Below are positions 25,492 to 33,825 of a DNA stretch of 64,000 nt, piece after piece; position 1 is the first letter of the stretch; each line of letters starts with the position of its first letter. The DNA is from Streptomyces sp. cf386. GTDB lineage: Bacteria; Actinomycetota; Actinomycetes; Streptomycetales; Streptomycetaceae. Below the pieces are notes generated by a model. The model was not told the DNA's origin. It ran no database searches and saw only the letters and a list, made by a program, of their open reading frames with translations. The position numbers and the translations under genes were made by a program. The stretch spans positions 237,346-301,345 of the forward strand of contig NZ_FNHV01000002.1 in NCBI RefSeq assembly GCF_900103585.1. Direction: 5' to 3'.

Positions 25492-25718
25492 CGCCTTCCG
25501 GCCGCGATCGACTGGAAGACACCCGCGCCGGCGACGAGGAATCCGACGCCCATGAGCATGCTCAGTCCGAACATGTACGTCGGAAAGGGCGTCGTACCGA
25601 GCAGAAACGGGGCCACTGTGACCAGAGTGGCCACGGCACCGATGAAGAACAGGACCGCACCGGCACGGATCAGTCGGTCACCGGGAGCGGCGGAATTCGT
25701 TTGGGTTTTGTCACGCAC
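25467..25718 (-). CDS. Small membrane protein, 83 aa, two TM helices
   Basis: GTG start ([16 protein letters not shown]) followed by two hydrophobic helices: [20 protein letters not shown] and [22 protein letters not shown] short basic tail ([12 protein letters not shown]) points to the cytoplasm. It is a recurrent Streptomyces small integral protein; I know no function. An in-frame extension upstream is open for 11 codons. It overlaps the HAD gene end to end by 25 bp, so antisense transcription there could couple the two. Confidence 0.75.
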   Translation of the reverse strand: MRDKTQTNSAAPGDRLIRAGAVLFFIGAVATLVTVAPFLLGTTPFPTYMFGLSMLMGVGFLVAGAGVFQSIAAGRRQARGTSR

Positions 25719-25883
25719 CGGACCAGGGTAGTTCCCTGCGCGAGGGAACAACCGGGCGACGTCTTGTCACCTGCCCGGGGAGCATTAGCCTTGGTACCGG
25801 CGGGTCATGGTCGACCCGCTGTAGTGCTATCAAGAGCCGTTTTCAGAAGCAGTTTTCCGACGAGTACGAGGACGAGGACAGAC

Positions 25884-26267
25884 GTGCCTACCGGCAAGGT
25901 CAAGTGGTTCAACAGCGAGAAGGGCTTCGGCTTTCTCTCCCGCGACGACGGCGGTGACGTCTTCGTTCATTCCTCGGTCCTCCCCGCCGGAGTCGAGACT
26001 CTCAAGCCGGGCCAGCGGGTGGAGTTCGGTGTGGTCGCGGGCCAGCGTGGCGACCAGGCACTTTCGGTCACCGTACTGGACCCGACCCCCTCGGTCGCGG
26101 CCGCAACCCGCAAGAAGCCGGACGAACTGGCATCGATCGTCCAGGACCTGACGACCCTCCTGGAGAACATCACGCCGATGCTGGAGAAGGGCCGTTACCC
26201 CGACAAGGCAGCCGGAAAGCAGATCGCCGGCCTGCTGCGGGCGGTCGCCGACCAGCTCGACGTATAG
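25884..26267 (+). CDS. Cold-shock-domain protein with C-terminal extension
   Basis: 127 aa. Residues 1-66 are a complete CspA-type OB fold: [20 protein letters not shown] with RNP1 KGFGFL and RNP2 VFVHSSVL. It binds single-stranded RNA/DNA as a chaperone. The extra ~60 residues ([20 protein letters not shown] onward) form two amphipathic helices absent from the common 67-aa Csp and conserved in this actinobacterial subgroup, so the protein likely oligomerises or recruits a partner. GTG start with GAGGAC upstream. A leader of some 80 nt rich in U/A (25835-25865) precedes it. Confidence 0.92.
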   Translation: MPTGKVKWFNSEKGFGFLSRDDGGDVFVHSSVLPAGVETLKPGQRVEFGVVAGQRGDQALSVTVLDPTPSVAAATRKKPDELASIVQDLTTLLENITPMLEKGRYPDKAAGKQIAGLLRAVADQLDV

Positions 26268-26282
26268 ACCCGTCAGACCTGA

Positions 26283-27134
26283 TTACGGGAATTCCAGCGC
26301 ATCCGGGCCGAGGGGCGGCACCAGCCCCTCGGCCGCCGCACGTGTGAGGAGCCCCCGCACCGCCGCATAGCCGTCCTCACCGAGACCGGCCGTGAACTCG
26401 TTGACGTACAGCCCGATGTGCTGGTCGGCGACGGTCGGGTCCATCTCCTGGGCGTGTTCCATGACGTACGGGCGGGATGCCTCGGGGTCGTCCCAGGCGG
26501 CGCGTACGGAGGTGCGGATCGAGTCGGCCAGCCGTGTCAGCGTCGTCGCGCCCAGCGACCTCTTCGCGATGATCGCGCCCAGCGGGATGGGCAGGCCGGT
26601 GGTGTTTTCCCAGTGCTCGCCCATGTCGGCGAGCTTGTGCAGCCCGTAGTTCTGGTACGTGAAACGCGCCTCGTGGATGACGAGTCCCGCGTCGATCTTC
26701 CCGTCCCGCACGGCGGGCATGATCTCGTGGAAGGGCATGACCACGATCTCGCCGACCCCGGCGGGGAGGGTGTCGGCGGCCCAGAGGCGGAACAGCAGAT
26801 ACGCCGTCGACCTCTCGCTCGGCACCGCGACCCTACGGCCGGTGAGGTCCGCTCCCGCCTCCCGCGTCAGCACCAGCGGCCCGCAACCCCGGCCCAGCGC
26901 ACCCCCGCAGGGCAGCAGGGCGTACTCGTCGAGGACGTACGGCAGCACGGCGTACGACACCTTCAGCACGTCGAACTCGCCACGCTCGGCCATGCCGTTG
27001 GTGATGTCGATGTCGGCGAACGTGACGTCGAGCGCGGGGGCGCCGGGGACGCGGCCGTGGGCGAGGGCGTCGAAGACGAAGGTGTCGTTCGGGCAGGGGG
27101 AGTACGCGATCCGCAAGGGCTGCTCACTGGTCAT
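26283..27134 (-). CDS. mqnD: 1,4-dihydroxy-6-naphthoate synthase (futalosine pathway)
   Basis: 283 aa. MqnD converts cyclic dehypoxanthine futalosine to 1,4-dihydroxy-6-naphthoate, the fourth step of the futalosine route to menaquinone. The solute-binding-protein-like fold carries the family signatures RIAYSPCPNDTFVFDALAHG, DVLKVSYAVLPYVLDEYALL, GRRVAVPSERSTAYLLFRLW, DAGLVIHEARFTYQNYGL and LPIPLGAIIAKRSL. Streptomyces depend on this pathway instead of MenF-type synthesis. The ATG start overlaps the end of mqnB by 11 bp, so the two are translated together. Confidence 0.97.
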   Translation of the reverse strand: MTSEQPLRIAYSPCPNDTFVFDALAHGRVPGAPALDVTFADIDITNGMAERGEFDVLKVSYAVLPYVLDEYALLPCGGALGRGCGPLVLTREAGADLTGRRVAVPSERSTAYLLFRLWAADTLPAGVGEIVVMPFHEIMPAVRDGKIDAGLVIHEARFTYQNYGLHKLADMGEHWENTTGLPIPLGAIIAKRSLGATTLTRLADSIRTSVRAAWDDPEASRPYVMEHAQEMDPTVADQHIGLYVNEFTAGLGEDGYAAVRGLLTRAAAEGLVPPLGPDALEFP

Positions 27135-27777
27135 GTGGGTTCCAACTCTCCAGTACGGGCGCGAGCTTCCCGAAAGCCTCCGTCAGCGCGGCCAGCGCTT
27201 CGCCGATGCGCCACGCGGCGCGGTCGCGGGGGCCGACCGGGTTGGAGACGGCGCGTATCTCCAGCACGGGCACCCCGTGCACGACCGCGGCCTCGGCGAC
27301 GCCGAAGCCCTCCATCGCCTCGGCCAGGGCGCTGGGGTGGCGCTCACGGAGCTGTGCGGCGCGGACGGCGGTGCCGGTCACCGTGGAGACGGTGAGGACG
27401 GCGCCGGGGCGTGCGCCGGTGGCGGTCGCGATCTCTCGTACGAGTGCTTCCGGCGGACGGTGGGTGACGGTGCCGAAGCCCAGCTCCGTGACCGGTAGGA
27501 AGCCGTCGGGGGTCTCCGCGCCCAGGTCGGCGGCCGTGATCTCGTCGGCGACGACGAGGGAGCCGACGGGGGCGTGGGGCGCGAAACCGCCGGCGATGCC
27601 GGTGGAGACGACCAGGCCGTAAGGGGCGCCTTCCAGGGCGGCGGTGGTGAGCGCCGTGGCGGTGGCGGCGGCGGCCCGGGCGGGGCCCACGCCGACGGCG
27701 ATCAGGTCGGCGCCGGGCACCGGGAGCGCTCGGGCCACCGCGTCCCTCTCCGCAGGGACCGCGGTGGCCACGAGCAC
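27124..27777 (-). CDS. mqnB: Futalosine hydrolase
   Basis: 217 aa as drawn. MqnB hydrolyses futalosine to dehypoxanthinyl futalosine plus hypoxanthine. The nucleoside-phosphorylase-like fold shows VATAVPAERDAVARAL, GVGPARAAAATATAL, GLVVSTGIAGGFAPHAPVGSLVVADEI, GAVLTVSTVTGTA and AEAMEGFGVAEAAVVHGVPVLEIRAVSNPVGPRDR. The start is uncertain: the GTG at 27777 has no ribosome site. AGGACAG sits just before an in-frame CTG at 27801, which overlaps the stop of the upstream lipoprotein gene. Operon order is DUF2771 lipoprotein, mqnB, mqnD. Confidence 0.93.
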   Translation of the reverse strand: MLVATAVPAERDAVARALPVPGADLIAVGVGPARAAAATATALTTAALEGAPYGLVVSTGIAGGFAPHAPVGSLVVADEITAADLGAETPDGFLPVTELGFGTVTHRPPEALVREIATATGARPGAVLTVSTVTGTAVRAAQLRERHPSALAEAMEGFGVAEAAVVHGVPVLEIRAVSNPVGPRDRAAWRIGEALAALTEAFGKLAPVLESWNPHDQ

Positions 27778-27797
27778 ACGAAGCCGAGCGGCAGCGA

Positions 27798-28268
27798 TCA
27801 GCTGTCCTTCTTGAGCTTGAAGGACCACAGGCCCGTCACGTCCTGCTCGCCCTCCTTGATCGACACCAGCGTCGAGTCGCCGCTGGCGCCGTACTGGGCG
27901 TTGAAGAACACGCTGCCCGGGACGGTGCGGTAGGTCTTGGTGCTGGAGTCGGTGAGCGGCTGGCCGTTCATGAGGATGGTCCAGCCCTCGTCCGCGATCT
28001 CCGGGTCGACACCGAAGCGCACGGTCTCGTCGGGGTCGACCTTGATGGACTCGATGCCCTTGTCCTGCAGGCACTTCGCCAGGTCGGCGGTCTTCAGGGC
28101 GTCGCCCTCGCCACCACAGGTCGCCTGCGCGTGGACGGAGGAGGTGCCGACGGTGATGGTGGCCAGCGGGGTCGGCTTGTCGCAGGCCGACAGGACGAGC
28201 AGTCCGGCGGAAACGGCGCCGGCGGCGGCGAGCGCGCGGCGGCGTCGCACAACGGATTGCATGGTCAT
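27798..28268 (-). CDS. DUF2771-type lipoprotein
   Basis: 156 aa. Signal peptide MTMQSVVRRRRALAAAGA then the lipobox LVLSACDKPTP with the lipidated Cys at about 29. The mature domain has two further Cys (ATCGGEGDAL, AKCLQDKG) likely paired, and an Ig-like beta pattern (VRFGVDPEIADEGWTILMNG; TYRTVPGSVFF). DUF2771 proteins are actinobacterial exported lipoproteins of unknown function and regularly precede mqnB in Streptomyces as far as I recall. The stop abuts the beginning of mqnB, so coupling is likely. An ATG two codons later is an alternative start. Confidence 0.85.
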   Translation of the reverse strand: MTMQSVVRRRRALAAAGAVSAGLLVLSACDKPTPLATITVGTSSVHAQATCGGEGDALKTADLAKCLQDKGIESIKVDPDETVRFGVDPEIADEGWTILMNGQPLTDSSTKTYRTVPGSVFFNAQYGASGDSTLVSIKEGEQDVTGLWSFKLKKDS

Positions 28269-28374
28269 GGGCGAAGGCTATCGGGCGCGTGTGACGCTCT
28301 CTCTACGTGGGGGCGGCGTGCCGTACCTCACGGAGGCGTATGGGCGCGTACGGCCCCCCGACCGGCGCGGCGTT

Positions 28375-29802
28375 TCAGGCCACCCGTGGCCGCGCGTGCC
28401 CGCCGTGCCGGGCCGAGGCGATCAGGCCCTTGGCGGTGGTCAGCCAGCCGATGGCGACGATCACCGCACCGACCGCCAGCCCCAGCGAGCCATTCAGCGG
28501 CAGCACGATGCCGATCGCCCCGCCGAGCACCCAGGACACCTGCAACAGCGTCTCCGAGCGCGCGAACGCCGACGTACGGACCAGTTCCGGCACGTCCCGC
28601 TGGATCAGCGCGTCCAGCGACAGCTTGGCCAGTGCCTGCGCGAACCCGGCGACCGCCGCCAGGAACGCCACCAGGACCGCCCCGAAGAAGAGCGCGGCCG
28701 TGATCGCCACGGCCAGCACGAACCCCACGACGGTCACGATGATGATCTCCGGCGCCCGGGAGCGCAGCCACGCCCCGACCGCCGTACCGCAGGCGTTCCC
28801 GACGCCGGCCGAGACGGCCACTATCCCCAGCGACACGGCGGCGCTCTGGCCGGACATCGGGTGCTCGCGCAGCAGGAACGCGAGGAAGAAGATCAGAAAG
28901 CCGGAGAGACAGCGCAGGGCGGCGTTCGCGCCCAGGGCGTGGGTGACGGCGATCCCGACCGTGCGCAGCCCGGGCCGCTTGACGGGCTTGCGGTGCGGCC
29001 CGTGCAGATGCTGCTCGTCGGCCGCCAGCAGCGCGGTGTCCTCACCCTTGGCCGAGTCGACCTTGTGGGGCAGGGAGAACGACAGGAACGTACCGGCGAT
29101 GAAGATCACGAAGGCGCCGTAGAGCGGCCAGCGCGGCCCGATCGCCTGGAGCCCCGCGCCGACCGGCGCGGCGATGCCGGTGGCGAGGAGCCCGCCGAGG
29201 GTTACCCGTGAATTGGCCTTCACGAGGGAGAAGCGGGGTGGCAGCAGCCGGGGCACGACGGCGCTTCTCACCACCCCGTACGCCTTCGAGGCGACCAGTA
29301 CCCCGAGGGCGGCCGGATACAGCTGGAGGTCGCCGCTGATGACGGCGCTGGACAGGACCAGGGCGAGCAGCGCCCGGGCGAGCATCGCACCGGCCATCGC
29401 GGCGCGGCGGCCGTGCGGGAGGCGGTCGAGGAGGGGGCCGATCACGGGCGCGAGGAGCGTGAAGGGCGCCATGGTGATGCCGAGGTAGAGCGCGACCCGG
29501 CCGCGGGCCTCGTCGGTCGGGACGGAGAAGAAGACGGTGGAGGCGAGGGCGACGGTGATCATCATGTCCCCGGCGCCGTTCACCCCGTGCAGCTCGATCA
29601 GCTTGCCGAGGCCGGACTCGCCCGCCCCGTGCGCATGGGTGGCCTTGCGGATACCGCGGGCGGTGCCGGTGAACGGGAAGTGCAGGGCGCGGCCGACCGC
29701 ACGGAGTGAGCCGCCGACCCGGCCCGCTCCGCCACCTCGACTCCGGCCGCCCTTGGCCCCACCGACGCCGGTGGCTCCTTGGGGCTGCCTCGCGGTTGCC
29801 AC
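28375..29802 (-). CDS. Major facilitator superfamily transporter
   Basis: 475 aa. After a Gly/Arg-rich cytoplasmic N terminus (1-60) there are about 12 membrane helices, with the loop 2-3 signature LLDRLPHGRRAAMAGAM (cf. MFS motif A) and a long central loop (ADEQHLHGPHRKPVKRPGLRT) between the two six-helix halves. The transported compound is unknown. The start GTG (29802) lies in a poorly defined context; a Met further in is possible. It lies 106 bp upstream of the lipoprotein-mqnB unit on the same strand. Confidence 0.88.
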   Translation of the reverse strand: MATARQPQGATGVGGAKGGRSRGGGAGRVGGSLRAVGRALHFPFTGTARGIRKATHAHGAGESGLGKLIELHGVNGAGDMMITVALASTVFFSVPTDEARGRVALYLGITMAPFTLLAPVIGPLLDRLPHGRRAAMAGAMLARALLALVLSSAVISGDLQLYPAALGVLVASKAYGVVRSAVVPRLLPPRFSLVKANSRVTLGGLLATGIAAPVGAGLQAIGPRWPLYGAFVIFIAGTFLSFSLPHKVDSAKGEDTALLAADEQHLHGPHRKPVKRPGLRTVGIAVTHALGANAALRCLSGFLIFFLAFLLREHPMSGQSAAVSLGIVAVSAGVGNACGTAVGAWLRSRAPEIIIVTVVGFVLAVAITAALFFGAVLVAFLAAVAGFAQALAKLSLDALIQRDVPELVRTSAFARSETLLQVSWVLGGAIGIVLPLNGSLGLAVGAVIVAIGWLTTAKGLIASARHGGHARPRVA

Positions 29803-30180
29803 GACGCAATAGTGCCCCGAGATGGGGGTGGGTAGTGCGGTTACGGCGCGTATGGGGGGAAGCTATGGGCAAGGTCTCAGGTTGCGGAAAGGCGGGCGAG
29901 AGGTCGGCGGGAGGTCGGACGGAGGCAACTCTCGGGTCGGCGGCAGGGTTTCTGTTTGGTTTCCGTGGGCCGCCGCGCACGGTGAAAGGGCCGTCGGTGT
30001 AGGCCCAGCGCTCGCGAACAGGTAGCGTGCGTATCTCAGCCATCCCGCACAATGGATGACGTAGGTGCGCCCGAGCGCGATTCGGATGCGGACGTCGACG
30101 CGGCCCACAGGTCCGCTCCGTCCGTTCCAACGCCCTAAGGCACCGCACCCGAGAGACGGCGTAGGAGAGAAGCGATACCT
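29803..30180. other. Divergent intergenic region, 378 bp
   Basis: No gene I can defend. It separates two divergent genes and must hold both promoters. A 28-codon open frame begins ATGGATGACGTAGGTGCG at 30052 and ends TAA; it is acidic and may be an upstream leader peptide, but nothing proves translation. The ribosome site for the next gene is GTAGGAGAGAAG at about 30161-30172. Confidence 0.5.
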
Positions 30181-31107
30181 GTGAGCGCAGCGACAACGCG
30201 AAGCCGCACCCCCGACCGTCTGTGCGCCGAGGCGGTCGACCTCGCCCGCAGTGCCGCCGAGGAGGCCGCCGCGCCCGGCGTCGTGGGCGAGCACACGGGC
30301 CTGTCCTCCGAGGGCGACCGCGTCGTCACGCACTTCTTCGAGTGCAAGGAGCTCGGGTACCGCGGCTGGCGCTGGGCGGTGACGGTGGCGCGGGCGTCCC
30401 GCGCGAAGGTCGTCACGCTCGACGAGGTGGTCCTGCTCCCCGGCCCCGACGCCCTCCTCGCCCCCGAGTGGGTGCCGTGGAGCGAGCGCCTGCGCCCCGG
30501 CGACATGGGCCCCGGCGACCTGCTCCCCACCGACGCCGAGGACCTGCGGCTGGAGCCCGGCTACTCCGGCGAGGACGAGCCCGTGCCGAGCGCGGCCGTC
30601 TCGCACGAGATGGCGGAGCTGGTGGAGGCGGAGGACGCCGAGGTCACCGCCGGTGTCCCCGCGAACCTTCCCTTCGCCCCCTCGCGCGGCTCGATCGCCG
30701 CGGTGGCGGAGGAACTGGGCATGCGCCGCGCCCGCGTCCTGTCCCGTTACGGCCTGCACGTCGCCGCGGACCGCTGGGAGGAGGCGTTCGGCGCGAAGAC
30801 CCCCATGGCACAGGCGGCCCCCGCCTCCTGCGTCACCTGCGGCTTCCTGGCCCCGATCGGCGGCTCCCTGGGCCAGGCCTTCGGAGTCTGCGCGAACGAG
30901 TTCGCCCCGGCCGACGGTCGGGTGGTGTCGTTGACGTACGGCTGCGGGGGGCACTCGGAGGCCGCGGTCATGCCGAAGCCACCGCGTCCGGCTCCGCCGG
31001 TGATCGACGAGACGCGGGTGGATCCGTTCCCCTTGCGGCCGGCGGCGGATTCGGGGTCGGTTTCGGTGGGGGCGGATGAGGAGTCGGCGGAGTTGGGGCA
31101 CTCGTAG
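30181..31107 (+). CDS. DUF3027 family protein
   Basis: 308 aa. Family marks: the opening region AVDLARSAAEEAAAPGVVGEH, HFFECKELGYRGWRWAVTVARAS, LLPGPDALLAPEWVPWSERLRPGDMGPGDLLP, and a C-terminal cysteine cluster (ASCVTCGFLAPIGG; FGVCANEF; YGCGGHSEA) that could bind zinc. The middle contains a helix-turn-helix-like RGSIAAVAEELGMRRARVLSRYGLHVAADRW. The family is widespread in actinobacteria and uncharacterised. GTG start with GGAGA 9 nt upstream. Confidence 0.9.
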   Translation: MSAATTRSRTPDRLCAEAVDLARSAAEEAAAPGVVGEHTGLSSEGDRVVTHFFECKELGYRGWRWAVTVARASRAKVVTLDEVVLLPGPDALLAPEWVPWSERLRPGDMGPGDLLPTDAEDLRLEPGYSGEDEPVPSAAVSHEMAELVEAEDAEVTAGVPANLPFAPSRGSIAAVAEELGMRRARVLSRYGLHVAADRWEEAFGAKTPMAQAAPASCVTCGFLAPIGGSLGQAFGVCANEFAPADGRVVSLTYGCGGHSEAAVMPKPPRPAPPVIDETRVDPFPLRPAADSGSVSVGADEESAELGHS

Positions 31108-31211
31108 GGGCGTGAGTTCCGCCGACCGTGGCTACTGACTCTGAGGCTTCGAAGGTCGCTTCGGCTCAGTGGCGGAGGGTTTCCTCCACGGTTCCGGGGC
31201 AGCCTGGGCTG

Positions 31212-32081
31212 CTAGTCAGCGAAGACCTCGGTTGTGGACGCGGCCGTGATGGCCCGATCGAACCAGCGGCCCAGTACGTCCAGGTCGTCACAGGACGTGA
31301 TGCGCTCGCGGTCGTCATTCGAGACGTCGATGCCGCGACGGTCCAGGAGCCGCAGGATGTCCTCGGCTCGGCCCTCCGCGCGGCCCTCGTCCCGGATCTC
31401 TTCTGCGATGTACGACTTGTAGAAGGAGAGGTCCACGGCCACCAGGTTCCTCCAGAGTTCCGCTGCCGGGCGCTTGCCCAAGCCTTGTGCGATGAGTTCG
31501 ATGATCGGGTCGGCGATGGCCTGCGGCGTGTCCCGCAGCACGGTCGTCATTGCCTTCAGTATGGCCCCGACGTCCGGATTCCTGGCGTGGGTGATCGCGG
31601 ACAGGGTGGCGAGCGCGAGGTCCTTGCGGACCTCGGCCGGGTCGGTGATCACCGGCATGTTGTGCGGTCCCGCGACCAGCGGGCGCAGGGTGAGCAGGGG
31701 CCACTGGGGAGGGCCGAAGTCGACCGGGCGGGCGGCCCATTCCGCGGTGGCGCGGTCCTGGCAGACGACCAGCAGCATCGGTTGCAGCCGGTACTTCGTG
31801 AGCAGGTACGAGACGTAGTACGCCCAGCTCGCGGGCTTGTCCGGAGCCTTGTTGCTTTGGGCTTCGATGGCGAGGAGCAATGGCTCGTCGCCCTCTGTGT
31901 CCAGCCGCACGAGCGTGTCCACACGGCGCTCGACCGGGCTGGTCTCGGTGAGGTCGTTGGGCAGGACGGTGACTGACGTGGGCGGGGCGAAGTCGATGCC
32001 CAGCACCTTTGAGACCCCGGAGAAGAGCCCTGGATGGTCCTGGAAGATGCGGTGCATCGCCTCGTGGGACGAACTGACCAT
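31212..32081 (-). CDS. Rpn/YhgA-like PD-(D/E)XK nuclease family protein
   Basis: 289 aa. The core VERRVDTLVRLDTEGDEPLLLAIEAQSNKAPDKPASW has the PD-(D/E)XK arrangement D...E-x-Q of the Rpn (transposase_31/recombination-promoting nuclease) group, followed by YYVSYLLTKYRLQPMLLVVCQD. The C-terminal EIRDEGRAEGRAEDILRLLDRRGIDV is the usual charged tail of these proteins. They are DNA endonucleases linked to recombination and, in some bacteria, phage defence. The gene marks the left edge of the accessory block between DUF3027 and the sacsin-like gene. Codon GC is lower than in neighbours. Confidence 0.83.
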   Translation of the reverse strand: MVSSSHEAMHRIFQDHPGLFSGVSKVLGIDFAPPTSVTVLPNDLTETSPVERRVDTLVRLDTEGDEPLLLAIEAQSNKAPDKPASWAYYVSYLLTKYRLQPMLLVVCQDRATAEWAARPVDFGPPQWPLLTLRPLVAGPHNMPVITDPAEVRKDLALATLSAITHARNPDVGAILKAMTTVLRDTPQAIADPIIELIAQGLGKRPAAELWRNLVAVDLSFYKSYIAEEIRDEGRAEGRAEDILRLLDRRGIDVSNDDRERITSCDDLDVLGRWFDRAITAASTTEVFAD

Positions 32082-32129
32082 AGTGCGGTTTTCGGGCCCT
32101 TCATCGGTGTGCTGTGTCTGGGCTGCCGC

Positions 32130-32288
32130 TCAGGCGGTTGCCGGGACGGGATCGGGGATAACGACAGTCGCGGCGGCGGCGGCAGCGGGAATGCGGGCTG
32201 CGGCGATACGCATCGTGCCCTCGGTGAAGCGGGCGACGAGGGCCGTTGCATGTCTGCGGTCGAGTTGCGGCGAGCGTAGGGCGGCCAA
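32130..32288 (-). CDS. Possible 52-aa small protein or gene remnant
   Basis: Between the ATPase and Rpn-like genes an open frame reads LAALRSPQLDRRHATALVAR and then FTEGTMRIAAARIPAAAAAATV before a stop. The start would be TTG at 32288 with CAGGACAGG just upstream. The first half looks protein-like; no family is recognised. It may be the tail of a decayed gene because the same frame stays open into the ATPase gene. Confidence 0.3.
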   Translation of the reverse strand: MAALRSPQLDRRHATALVARFTEGTMRIAAARIPAAAAAATVVIPDPVPATA

Positions 32289-32319
32289 CCTGTCCTGAAC
32301 CCGCCCGAGTTGGTGATGC

Positions 32320-32790
32320 TCACCCGGGTGGGTGAGTTTGCGACGAGGGCGCGAGGACGACTTCGGCCCACACCGTCTTGCGTGGGGCCGGGCCCTCGGA
32401 GAACCCCCAGCGGTCCGCGAACGCCTCCACGAGCAGCAGCCCGCGGCCCGACGCGGCCTCGGGGGCGGGGTGTTGGGGGTGCGGCAGGCGGTCACCGCAC
32501 GTGTCCGTGACCTCGATGCGGAGGGTGTCGCCGACGACGTAGAGCAGCAGGAGGAAGTCCCGGCCGGGGATCCTGCCGTGCCTGACCGCGTTGGCCGCCA
32601 GCTCCGCGACCACGTGGGCCGCCGGGTCCAAGGGCAGGCCCCAGCTGCGGAGTTGTTCGGTGGCGAGGAGTCGGGCGAGGCGGGCGCCGCGAGGTGTGGG
32701 GGACAGCTGCACGCTGAAGTTGCGGATGGGGTTGTCGAGTTGGGCGGGTTGGGCGAGTGGGGCTGTCGGGGCGGCGGATTCTTGATTCAC
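32320..32790 (-). CDS. RsbW-like ATP-binding protein (HATPase_c)
   Basis: 156 aa, a stand-alone GHKL ATPase like the anti-sigma-factor kinases abundant in Streptomyces. The N box is HVVAELAANAVRHGR, the G1 region is LRIEVTDTCGDRLPH, and G2 is SGRGLLLVEAFADRWGF. It ends with KTVWAEVVL. Such proteins commonly lie next to XRE(DUF5753)/DUF397 pairs, as here, where it is divergent from them with 156 bp between. The partner sigma factor or anti-sigma target is unknown. Confidence 0.88.
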   Translation of the reverse strand: MNQESAAPTAPLAQPAQLDNPIRNFSVQLSPTPRGARLARLLATEQLRSWGLPLDPAAHVVAELAANAVRHGRIPGRDFLLLLYVVGDTLRIEVTDTCGDRLPHPQHPAPEAASGRGLLLVEAFADRWGFSEGPAPRKTVWAEVVLAPSSQTHPPG

Positions 32791-32946
32791 GTCACTCAGC
32801 GTGGCCGGGCGTGCTTACTGTGAACAGTGACTCAGCGGGTGCGTACGGTGACTGTCCGGAGCTTGTCCAGTCGTGTCCAGGCTGTCGGGACGGGCGTACG
32901 GGTAGGGGCGCTGCTGCACTGCGGCGGTACGACGGAGGGGTAGGGC

Positions 32947-33825
32947 ATGACAGCGGTTGACGGCGACGGCGTACGGCTCAAGACCGAGGCGGATGAGCCG
33001 GGTTGGGAGGTCGATCCGGACGACGAGTGGGGCGTGGCGGTGATCGCGACCGTCGGGCGGCAGTTGAAGCTGCGGCGGGAGGCGGTGGGGATGCGGGCCG
33101 CCGAGTTCGGGAAGGCGGTGGGGTACGGCGAGGACCTCGTATACAAGATCGAGGGTGGCAAGCGGATTCCTCGGCTTGAGTACCTGGACAAGGCGGACTA
33201 GGTGTTGGACGCGGGTGGGCTCATCTCGTCGATGTGGGAGGACGTGCAGAAGGTCCGGTACCCGAAGAAGGTGCGGGCGTTGGGGAAGATGGAGGCCACG
33301 GCCGTTGAGATCGGCGTCTACGAGTGCAACAGCGTCCACGGTCTCTTGCAGACGTCGGAGCATGCCCACGCCTTGATCGAGGCGGCTCAGCCGCCGTACT
33401 CACCGGACGACGTGGAACGCATGGTGGCTGCTCGCTTGGCCCGGCGGTCGGTCTTCGAACGCGACCCGGCCCCTTCGGTCCACTTCGTCCAGGAAGAGGC
33501 GCCGCTGCGTCGACATGTCGGAGGCACAATGGTGTGGCGACGGCAACTCGAACGTCTGCTGGAGGTGGGGCGGTTGCGTAACGTCACACTCCAGGTCATG
33601 CCGACGAACTCCGACGCTCACCCAGGGCTGGACGGCAAGATCGAGTTGCTGAAGTTCCCGGATGGTACGGCGGTGGGGCGTTCCGACGGTGCGTTCAACG
33701 GGCGGCGGACGAGCGATCCGAAGCAACTGCGCATCCTTGAGCTGCGGTATGGCACCATCCGGGCGCAGGCTCTCCCGCCGAGGGAGTCGTTGGCCTTCAT
33801 CGAGCAACTGCTGGGAGAAACATGA
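32947..33825 (+). pseudogene. XRE/DUF5753 regulator interrupted by an in-frame amber codon
   Basis: Two parts lie in one frame, split only by TAG at 33199-33201. The first 84 codons hold the HTH (VGRQLKLRREAVGMRAAEFG; GYGEDLVYKIEGGKRIPRLEYL). The second, from GTG 33202, is the DUF5753 sensor domain (NSVHGLLQTSEHAHALI; VHFVQEEAPLRRHVGG; VTLQVMPTNSDAH; IEQLLGET). Uninterrupted it would be 292 aa, the family norm; the intact paralogue at 59587 supports this. TAG is one change from GAG. AAGGCGG lies 6 nt before the GTG that follows the stop, so reinitiation into a separate sensor protein is possible. The 3' end overlaps the DUF397 gene by ATGA. Confidence 0.85.

Noticed and set aside
29822..30025. 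Rightward open frames in the MFS-DUF3027 gap
   Set aside because: No ribosome sites, poor codon bias and no recognisable protein; the gap is better read as promoters and leader.
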